Position numbers and translations under genes: made by a program
Origin: Guadua angustifolia
Taxonomy: Eukaryota; Streptophyta; Magnoliopsida; Poales; Poaceae
Assembly: GCA_036346375.1 (NCBI GenBank)
Contig: CM070508.1
Coordinates: 12,518,852-12,582,851, forward strand
DNA: 64,000 nucleotides
Direction of reading: 5' to 3'
Shown here: positions 55,569 through 64,000 of the stretch, in pieces
Numbering within the stretch: the first letter of the stretch is position 1
Layout of the letters: every line of letters begins with the position of its first letter
Notes under the pieces: model-generated
Seen by the model: the letters and a program-made list of their open reading frames with translations, nothing else
Told to the model about the DNA's origin: nothing
Database searches by the model: none

Positions 55569-58500
55569 CTATGTATCATGGGATCGACCATGCTCAGGCT
55601 GGTGGGTGAACTCATAGTCGAGGTGGACAAAGGCCCGCTCGATTTCAGGCAGGCGCTCCAGCTTCTCCTGCAGGGCCTCGCCGATATCATGTGCCTCTCG
55701 CAGGGGCATGTCGCAGGGCAGAACAATATCCACCTCAACAAAGTAATGAGAACCAAATGTGTATGCCCGCACTGTGTCGATATGCCTGACAGCCTTGTGA
55801 TGGTTCCAGCATAGGTAGGTAAGCTTCTGAAGAAATTCTGGTGGGGCTGATTGGCCGACCAGGGAGTGTACGTTTTCTAGCACCGTCATTGACCATGTCC
55901 TGATTGTATAGACCGCTAGCTGCAAAGTAGAAGAGAAAAAAAAAACCTTCAAAAATATTGTCTTACGTTACAGTTACTTACAATGCAGGTAAATGCAGGA
56001 CCAGGGCATCATCCACCTCCATTACATATACTTCTAAAACCAAAAAAAATATGTCCGAGCAACTAAACATACTCAAGTGCTACCGCATGCTTTACAGTTC
56101 TAGTACACAAGTCAACAGAGTGTTCTAGTACTTACAATGATAGCACCGACTGGGTCGATCCAGCCTTTGACATAAGTAGCAAGAAGCGCAGCCACAAGCC
56201 CAATAATGTTGGTGATGACATCAAAAAAGTGATCCTGTGCATAGGCCTTCACAATTTCATTGGTGAATGAGCGGCAATATATAACGAGAAGAAGTTTCAC
56301 CAATGTCACTGACAGCATAATATCCAAAACCCATTCTTCCTGTTCTTTCGTCAAGCGGAATTCATCCCCCTAGAGCATGACATAATCAATATTTGTAGTG
56401 TTAGCATCACAGAAAGTTCAAAATAAACCATTGCAACACCAATATCGATTGTTCATGCATTAAATGATTAATCCATTCAATGTATTAATTGTGCTATTGG
56501 TTCATCTAGTGTGATTCACAATTCATATAGCAACGGCATAAATCCATACACAATAAACAGCTAACTCTAATGCTGGTACTATCAGAAGTGTAACAAACAG
56601 GCAGGGAGGAGAAACCTACAAATTTGCAACTGACAGATCGTTGCATCTTTTAAGAAAAACTTCCCTGGTAAAATACATGAAATGGATAGCTTTTCTCAAA
56701 GGCACTCAAAAAATGACACAGGAAGTTCTATATCTCGTAGAAACTTAGTACTGAAAAATACAGTAAGAAAACAAATTGTGCTTAACAATCAACTAATTGT
56801 AGAGCAAAAGTGCACAGATAGGATACATCAGAAGAGGACTTACATCAGATACCAATGAGCGCATGGATTCTAGAATAATTTGAAGGCCAAGCGTTGCCAT
56901 GACAGAAGCAAAAACGAGTATACCCTGCATAACAGATTGTGGTAAAGTTGTCAACAGGAGGACCAGGGAAGTAAGGAAAATAGCCAACCAGAAGATCAAA
57001 ATTCGTGAATCATATTGAAACTGTAATTTTAGTTATGAGCCCAAATGATCAGCTGGCCTTTCATGCTGAAATATATAGTGTTGTCCGAGATTGTTCTGTG
57101 TGGAGTTCCCAGGATTAGGAATAGCCAAAACTTTTACCAGGGATGCCAAGTTTTGCCAATATAAGTGATACAATTGCTGTTTGAAGTTGAGTGGTTACCA
57201 ATTTCCCATAACAGGATAGATGAGCATGATTGAGACCCAGGGTACAGTCCCCGAGAAAAAAAAAGATTATATATTTGAAATCAGAATGGAAGTCATTTAC
57301 TTACTTCTGTTCATCTTGTACTCGGTTGTGATTAATTTCCCTTATTTTGTTCTTTTTTTTTGGAGGGTGCTAAATTACTTTTTTTATTGAATTAATATCC
57401 ATATATTCATCTTTTCTTGTGAAACTACACAAGAAGGAATATTGAAGAAAAGGAAGGTGCTCTGACCATTTGAAAACCAACTTCAAGTAATAAAAGTAAT
57501 GAACAAACAGGGCAAATGATATCTATTTGGCCATACTTGATGTGGAAACTCACCAAGGGTTGCATGCGCCTTTTACCAATTGGATACCTGTATGGATTTG
57601 GTGTTTGCATTGAAAAGGCAGTAAACCACAAGATAAAGCCGGATAATAAGTCAAGTAGAGAATCCAAGGTGGAAGCAATAATAGCTAGGGAGCCACTCCG
57701 TATTGAGGCATAAACTTTTGCAGCAAAAAGAAATATGTTTGCTATGTTGGATAACCGGATGGCTAATGTCTCACGTTGGGCAACTTTCTCACGTTCTTCC
57801 TGCAAGTAGGATAACGTAAAGGTAAAAAGGAATTGCTTCGTTTTGATAAAATCCTGCACATTTTATCTGCCAGGAAGTTTTCATTTTTCATGTTACAAAA
57901 GAGCAAGAACATACAACAAACCTTGGACATTCCAGGAAGGAAACCACGATCTGTCAGTGTGTCCATTTCATTGAAACCTTCTAACATTTCCAATTGTTGT
58001 TGGTAGTATTCTGCCACCACATCTCCAGGGCCTTGAGCTGTAGATAGAACTAGAAACTGTAGATTAAGAGATTGGACTACAACAATAAGGTCCAAACAAT
58101 TAGACAATACGATGTTCAGTAGAAGTCCACAACAAAGAATAATATTTGTGCGGCAAATATAAAAACATATGCCAACAAATAAACATGAGGTGTTTGTTTA
58201 AACATGGAGTTAGTAGAAGAATTTCAACAGCAAACAGGTCACAGGATGTGTTTGTTTAAACATGGTGCAATATTCATCGTGTATCTGTTTGTTTTACAAG
58301 CAAGAGTTCAATTTTCAATAACCGATGGCGTCAACCAATACTGAAGCACACCCCAGAATAATAAATTCGCCATCATTTTCAAACAGAATCATGATGCCAC
58401 AGCTTAGTATGACGATAACCATTCGTAAATACAAACAATCATACATCATTCCCTTATTATTTTACTCTTCTCACCCAATCTAACTTCAAGACAATTTTTC

Positions 58501-59003
58501 AGAGGAAATTTGGTGAAATGTTTTTTGACCCTCTTCCATGGGACTTACAAGCCTGGAGCATGCTAATCCAGACAGAGAGATGCATCGCCCCAAGCTCTGA
58601 ATTCCTATACGATTTCCTCCAACTTCTAGTCCAATCGCCATGACCGAAGAGGACAGCACACTAACTACTGAACTCTTTAATTAAAGGCGAAACAATTGAA
58701 CACAGGTTCAGATCAAACCAACCGAACCGCAGACCACAGACACAGCCATGCACAAGCGTCATAGAATTAGCCATCACTAGAGAGAGAGAGAGAGAGAGAG
58801 GGACCTAGCACGCCGAGGCAATCCTGGAGGCCCCGCGGCGGCTTCTCCTGGTGCGCCTCCGGGCGGCGGAAGCCATCGAAGTTGAGGCGCCACGGCCGCT
58901 CCCCCGCGCACAAGCCGCCCCCTTCGTCCCTTTCCTCGACGATGCGGAGGAGGAGCTCCTCGCCCTCCCCACCACCCCCCGCTCCAGCCGCCTCCGCCGC
59001 CAT
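55569..59003 (-). CDS. MTP11: Metal tolerance protein, Mn-type cation diffusion facilitator (MTP11 group)
   Basis: Six exons on the minus strand: 58805-59003, 57922-58037, 57554-57799, 56844-56924, 56136-56369, 55569-55919. All junctions are GT/AG and the total is 408 residues, the normal length. Mn-CDF transporters move Mn2+ out of the cytosol into Golgi or pre-vacuolar compartments by proton exchange. The soluble N-terminus ends in EYYQQQLEMLEGFNEMDTL. Membrane domains follow, with the Mn-CDF DxxxD motifs D151-SLL-D155 and D260-HFF-D264. TM stretches include ILVFASVMATLGLQIILES and IMLSVTLVKLLLVIY. The C-terminal cytosolic domain has YFVEVDIVLP and ERAFVHLDYEFTH. MAAE was chosen as start; an in-frame ATG 17 codons upstream is less like the family. 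Arabidopsis MTP11 is recalled as nearly collinear. It appears intact. Confidence 0.95.
58781..58800. repeat. (GA)n tract at the first donor site of MTP11
   Basis: 'agagagagagagagagagag' lies four bases beyond the exon 1 splice donor, so on the coding strand intron 1 opens with GTCCCTCTCTCT. Common in grass 5' introns. Confidence 0.95.
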
Positions 59004-59400
59004 GTCTCCGCTGGCCCAAACCCTTGGAAGCCACGAGGTAGGCAGTGTACGCAAAGGCTCACTCCAAGCCGCGCCGAGGAGAGGAGGCGGGGTGGAGTAG
59101 CGAGGAAGAAACGGGGGCGGCTTTTCGTCTTCCGCCGCCGCCGCCGTAGCGAGCTAGGAAGACGGGGTGGAGCGGACACGTGGAGGGCTGTGATCTGAAA
59201 CAGTTTGGATCCTGCGGCGGAATGGCATGGTGAGGCTTGGGGTTTGGACAAATCTGGCGCTACGTCGAGATCACACCACGACGAATGGACGACTAGTGAC
59301 GAACCGTAGAAGCGACCAACAAGTCGGCTTGCGTGTTCTTCCTCTCGCACATTTTTTTTTCTTTCTTCTTGTAAATATAATCATTGCGAATAAAATTATA
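59004..59400 (-). promoter_or_regulatory. 5' leader and promoter region of MTP11
   Basis: On the minus strand it is GC-rich next to the ATG (59004-59200), then more AT-rich. No clear TATA box. Open frames on both strands here (for example 58805-59350) are GC-driven shadows. Confidence 0.5.
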
Positions 59401-59404
59401 AAAA

Positions 59405-59640
59405 TGGCGAATACTAGCGTCCGGACGTCCGTTTTTTGGTTTTCTTCGGACGTCTCTTGAAACATTTTTTATCTACTCCTGCAACATTTGTTACCAACGC
59501 GTGTAACATTTTTTTTAACGCTTGCAACATTCGTTTACTGTAGCATTTGTCGAAGGAAAATGTTGCACGTATTGATAGAAAATGTTGCACGCGTAAAAAA
59601 ATAATATTGCGGAGTGTTAGGACGTCTGATACCTAACAAA
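59405..59640. mobile_element. Probable MITE
   Basis: The left edge 'agcgtccggacgtccg' and the right edge 'aggacgtctgatacc' are imperfect inverted repeats around GGACGTC. The interior is symmetrical, with 'gcaacatt' words on one side and 'aatgttgcac' on the other. It is about 235 bp. Superfamily and duplication unresolved. Confidence 0.4.
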
Positions 59641-61190
59641 ACCGTATAAAAATTGACCCCTCCTCGACCGTGAAAAAAAAAAGCGAATGCTTCTACGCGT
59701 TCGTTGATTCCACATGCAAGCAAGGATGTCGGTGTCTGCGCGCGTCTGAATCTGACGTTCGTTTTCTTCTCTGCGAGACTAGAGTAAAGCATCTGAGCAA
59801 ACGACAAGTTCACAGAAAACTAAATTTGAAACTTGAGTACGTAACCAGGCCTCGTTTGGAAGTTCGAAATTTTTTCTTGAATTCTATGGAAATTGAATCG
59901 TCTCTTGTGAACTGAAACAGAATATATTTTTTTAGATCAACAGGACATCCAAAACAGGATACCCCAGTTTCATTACTGAAACCAAGACAAAAGTTAATCC
60001 ACACATCATTCACCAACAAACCATCTAAAATATCTGAACCAGACGATTAAGCAAGGAAACATTACCCAGGACACAGACTAACCAAGGCCCCAAAACATCA
60101 CAAAACTGGAGCTTCACAACCACGACAAACAGAACTTCCAGACCCTTATCATCTGGTAAAGAAGTTGGGAATTGAGATAGATAGCCGCAGGGGACTTTCT
60201 AGACAGAACACGCACTTATCATCTGGTAACTTAAGACGAGGATAGCAGGGATATTCTGAAGATGCAGATTTGTCGAAAACCAAAGAGACCAAAAATAACC
60301 TGACAAGAGTTGTCATTCGTCATGGTCTCTTGGACCGCTTGCAAAATGGAAGGTTCAGAGCTTTACAACAAGATGACATGAAAAAGTTGATGCGACATAT
60401 ACTACTAAAAAGCAAAGGACAATAAAAATCGCTTGATCTTTCACAAATATAGGACTCCCAAAATTCATAAGGGCATGGTCGAAGATGGCAATGAACCCCA
60501 CTTCATACGCATGCGGCGAAGTCGATCGATTGCGTGATCCTGTCCTGGCCCGAAGGTCACCTACCACCATGTAGCCATCAGATTATCATATCACACACTT
60601 TGGGAAAAGAAAATACACCTTCCTAAGAGGAGCATCTCTTGACTCTAACGTCGTTATCTTATCAGGAGGATTAAAAAGAATGTTCTGAAGTGGAAAAATA
60701 TGACAGCCATAATCCCCTGGGGCTGGAAACAAAGTAGACAATTGAACACTGAACATATGCAAGCAAAATCCATGGGTACATACGGAATTCAAGTTGTATG
60801 CATTCCAAGCGACGAGAGTAGAAGGCTAACAAAGATTAACTAGATATATTTGCTTGCACAAATAACAAATTAGATAACAAGCTTCTCGCATAATAATAAT
60901 AATAAAAGATAACAAAACGATCACATTGAAAGATTCCACTACTATTGTGGTGCGCACATCCTTGAAGAAGTGCGGAAGCGAACCAACCAAATATATTAGC
61001 TGAAGGATCTTCCTTTTCAAGTGACAAAAGTCATTCATGCTTCAAGGTAAGGTGTAGTCATAGCTCATAGAACTCAAACAACAGAACTAGATAACATCCA
61101 GCAAAGTACATCAACCCTGGAATTTATAGACAACACTTTTGAGCAGCCCACAAAAGCGCCAAACAAGCTGCAGAACAAGGGAATCAAAAC
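59641..61190. other. Region between MTP11 and ADF; no gene recognised
   Basis: Moderately AT-rich sequence. On the minus strand, 59900-60130 looks like transcript sequence without an open frame ('gatgttttggggccttgg'). It may be 3' UTR or an old retrotransposed piece. The nearest coding sequence is the ADF stop at 61191. Confidence 0.4.
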
Positions 61191-62973
61191 TCAGTTGACA
61201 CGTTCTCTGAAGACATCCAGCGACATCTCAGTAGGGTCAGTTGCTTGCAGCTCCACCTGAATGCCATCAAGCTCCCTCTTGAACCTGTCCTTCGAGCTAG
61301 CATACAGCATCTTGCTCCTCACCCTTGATGTGTCTGGTGACCTTCACAATACAGCCACATGGTTATCCACTTACCGTCACGGAAGATGTTTTCAGAAAGG
61401 GTTGTGCAAGGGATGTTGCCTAAATTTGAAAACATTCATTACAATTACACATGAACTCTACCATCCAGTATGTGCAAGTGTGGCACTTTTGTCCAATAAA
61501 ACGTTTCAAGATTACCCTTTGTAAGCTCAAAGGAAAGAATGATAATTTATTGTCATACCTAGCTGTGCATGTTCCAAGTTCTAATCGTGTTTCCCCATTA
61601 TTGTACATATAGAAAAAAAAAGGTTGATTACGAGTCATAAGTTTCTAGAGATGCAAATATACTGGGTAGCCTTAGCAGGGAGATTAATCAGATATAATTC
61701 AAAATTGGATTTGCATGTACCACACCACCCGTCACTAGTAACATGGTAAACCAAATGGGAGGATTAGGATTACCATGCAATGAAGAAGATCTTGCTCTTT
61801 TGACAGTTCTCCTCAGTCACAAAGTCAAAGTCATAAATTGCATATCTGCACTCATCTGCAGGGAGGCTAGCAGTGAAGTCCTCATAAGTCATTGTGGGCT
61901 CACCGAGCTTATCCACAATGATCTGCTTCTCCTCAATCTTGAAGGTGATGTAGCGGTAGGTCCGCTTAGCCTTTAAATCCAAGAACTTCAGCTTACAGTC
62001 ATCATTCACAGCCATGCCCGACGCAGCATTAGCCTGTTATAATTGATTGAAGATGTTGCAAAGGATTATCAATGAAAGCTGCTGCACAGTCCATTCTCTT
62101 AAAACTACTTATGAAAATATACAGTCCAAGAGATTTTATCCCAGAGTAAGAGCATACAAAGTCGGACTGATGACAACAACGACGACCACATTGGACACCT
62201 AGTAAATCTACGATGGCAAACTCGTAGTTGCAGCTACAAGGAAGCCCTCCTTTACAAAATTGCTCAATTCAATAGAATACCTTCTTGTAAGACGGTTATG
62301 ATGCTTTTTAATAAAGAAGGGTCAGTGTGGCCTTTGGTTCAAAAAAACGATCAGCTACAATTGATGCCTGTAGACGCCAACAACCACGCTTCTACACTAG
62401 TATAATCAGTCCACTTTTTAGCAAGGACAATTTCAGCGCACTGATTACAAAGAAAGCCAAACAAGTCGAGTCAACATCATCCCGTCGAAACGAAGACTAC
62501 ACCGACGGATCCCGTCTACAGGCTCCCAGCCGGGTCGATGATTTACACCCGGTGCCGGCATGTTATCTGTAACTATTGCAGTCTTGCGATAATTGGGCTA
62601 CCTAGCACCAACCACCTGATTCTTTTCTACCCCCCAGAATCACCTACCAGTCAGCACGTAACACAACATTGCAGTCTAGTTCAGATCCAACCACCATTAC
62701 TCCCACGTTTGAGCAGATCAAACAAGTAGAGCAGACAGCATTACGAAATGCATTCGCCACCAAAGAAAAGAGATACACAAATCACCGCGCCGACCCGCGC
62801 TAGACAATGCAAGAACCATTAGAACAAGCATGGCACGAGAGCGTCCCCGATGTACATACACGACGCTTCCTGCGCGGAACAATCAGATCTACCGCGGCCA
62901 CTAAGCAACGGACAGAGAGAGATCTACGAGGGTAGACTGGGAAGGAAGACGAGGCGGGGAGAGATCTCACCAT
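61191..62973 (-). CDS. ADF: Actin-depolymerizing factor (ADF/cofilin)
   Basis: Three exons on the minus strand: 62971-62973 (ATG only), 61774-62033 and 61191-61341, giving 137 residues. The intron directly after the ATG (ATG|gtgaga, 937 bases) and the intron splitting the Trp codon of FFIAW are conserved hallmarks of plant ADF genes. The protein is one ADF-H domain. It has the N-terminal MANAASGMAV with the regulatory Ser6, CRYAIYDFDFVTEENCQKSK in the core, and the actin-binding long helix RVRSKMLYASSKDRFKRELD, ending in QATDPTEMSLDVFRERVN. It severs and depolymerises actin filaments in the cytosol. Length is two residues under the common 139 because the KIEEKQ loop is shorter. It appears intact. 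Which ADF paralogue it is cannot be decided here. Confidence 0.96.
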
Positions 62974-63465
62974 GGCTTCCTGTCCGGAGGCGGCGCTGGG
63001 GATGCGGAGGAGCGGCGGCGGGCGAACGCGTTGGGCTCTCGGCGAGGCTGGCAAATTTTGCTGGGGTTGGGGGGGTAGCCTTTACCTCCTTCCTTTTGAT
63101 GCCACCGCTCCTTTCGCAGCTTAGCGCTGTCCTGTCTGTCTCGATATGGCTCTCACCTTTTTCATGTATGTATTTCTTTTGCTCGCAATGCGCGGAGATA
63201 TTTCCGCGTCCTGCACATGGGATTAAAATGAATAGTCCGAACTCCGAAGTCCTCTTGAAGTCAAGCATAGAAATTTGCGTGACTTTTTCATTGGAATAAT
63301 TCATTGGTACAACTTTAAGAGCCGACAACCGTCGAAAGGCTGCTCTTAGAGCGTATTTAGGTCTGGTTTGAAAGAGCTCTAGATCTCAGTTTTTGTAGGG
63401 TCGGATGGCGTCAATCAGAGAAGGGTAAATGATTGTGCGGAAGTTAAAATCTTATTCTTAAACTT
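62974..63465 (-). promoter_or_regulatory. 5' leader and promoter region of ADF
   Basis: A GC-rich leader next to the ATG (62974-63060 on the minus strand), then mixed sequence up to the repeat boundary near 63466. No certain TATA box. The gene keeps only about 490 bases before retrotransposon sequence begins. Confidence 0.5.
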
Positions 63466-63879
63466 TTTGCAACACCCCAATTCAACCTCAAATTGCTTGA
63501 AGACCAGTTCACGAAGTTGGGAGACCAGTTTAGAAGTCAGGCATCAAGAGAGCACTTGGCGACCAAGAGAACACTTGGACGACCACTTGGGCACTGGCGA
63601 CCAAGAGGACACTTGGGCGAAAGTAGGGCACTTGGACGACGTAAAAACACTTGGGCGGCGAGGTTGGGCACTGGCGACCAAGAGGACACTAGGCGAAGGG
63701 TAAGGCACCTAGGCGACCAAGAGGACACTTGGGCGGCAAAGGTTGGGCGACCACGTGAGCAGTTAGGCGACCACGCCAGACGCCTGGGCGAAAGGCATCG
63801 ATACACGTCCACTAAAATAGAAAATCCCGAAGATCTAGCCGTTGGATTGACGTAAAATTTTAACTGTAGAAACTAGACT
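63466..63879 (-). repeat. Reverse-strand copy of the 'tcgcccaagtg' LTR repeat
   Basis: This is the complement of the sequence at about 14195-14660. It contains 'caattcaacctcaaattgct' (complement of 14628-14650), then 'cacttgggcga' array units, then 'aaattttaactgtagaaac' (complement of 14202-14221). It is cut at 63879 by another LTR. Confidence 0.85.
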
Positions 63880-64000
63880 TGTCGGTGTTTCGGGAACCGG
63901 CAAGTAAATTTGTAGGTCTAGAGGGGCTACGCGCTCCCGCTCCTTGAATGGTTAGACCAAAAGAAAGGAGGTCCAAGATTTATACTGATTCGGGCAGAAC
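63880..64000 (+). mobile_element. Start of another LTR, running off the window
   Basis: TGTCGGTGTTTCGGGAACC starts at 63880, exactly where the repeat at 63466-63879 breaks off. This opening is typical of grass gypsy LTRs. Only 121 bases are visible. Confidence 0.65.

Noticed and set aside
58767..59350. Alternative long frames over MTP11 exon 1 (up to 181 codons)
   Set aside because: Only the frame giving ERPWRLNFDGFRRPEAHQE and DCLGVL joins correctly to exon 2 and resembles the family. The rest are shadows of GC-rich sequence.

Overview
This is nuclear DNA from a grass (Poaceae), probably a panicoid. The evidence is spliced plant genes with GT/AG introns, layers of nested LTR retrotransposons, and several CACTA elements whose subterminal repeats are of the 'ccgagtgcactctcgg' and 'cagacggttct' types, which I recall from large grass genomes. 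Species and chromosome cannot be named from the sequence alone. About 80% of the window is mobile DNA. The only intact cellular genes lie to the right of position 51,000.

Layout. Positions 1-2338 hold the 3' end of a chromodomain Ty3/gypsy element on the minus strand: integrase, chromodomain, polypurine tract and part of its LTR. Positions 2339-5252 hold a decayed PIF/Harbinger transposase region. Positions 5253-12300 look like an old gypsy LTR that was split by a complete but dead 4.8 kb Ty1/copia element (6429-11212, two 219 bp LTRs). Positions 12690-14713 are an LTR-like sequence full of tandem repeats. Positions 14736-19481 are a CACTA element that carries a TnpA-like gene with small phase-0 exons and no TNP2 transposase. 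A short IST1-like gene fragment follows.

The centre of the window (20182-50897) is a single nested structure that can be unpacked by its target-site duplications. A long gypsy-type solo LTR (20182-50897, TSD TTTTG, about 6.4 kb once insertions are removed) has received three insertions: a reversed relative of itself (21340-26404, TSD AATCC); a second gypsy solo LTR (30301-31578, TSD ATAGT) with eleven tandem units, nine of which carry a perfect G-box/ABRE motif; and a small non-autonomous CACTA element (CACTA-1, 32079-50006, TSD TGT). CACTA-1 was in turn hit by a SIRE/Maximus-like solo LTR (33085-35629, TSD CGGCG) and by a larger CACTA (CACTA-2, 35941-49172, TSD TAT) carrying TNP2 and TnpA-like remnants. 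CACTA-2 was itself hit by a Helitron-like element inside the transposase gene (40291-41522) and by a hAT-like element (45810-46360, TSD TTTACTAT).

The gene island (51,000-63,500) has three intact gene models. They are a 101-residue plant-specific TIGR01589-type protein (plus strand, three exons), a 408-residue manganese-type cation diffusion facilitator of the MTP11 group (minus strand, six exons), and a 137-residue actin-depolymerizing factor (minus strand, three exons, with the intron directly after the ATG). They are unrelated in function. The right edge of the window returns to retrotransposon sequence, with a reverse copy of the repeat array seen near 14.3 kb and the start of another LTR at 63880.

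No novel cellular system is evident. The most interesting content is the nest with readable relative ages, the G-box array in a solo LTR, and the TnpA-only CACTA element.
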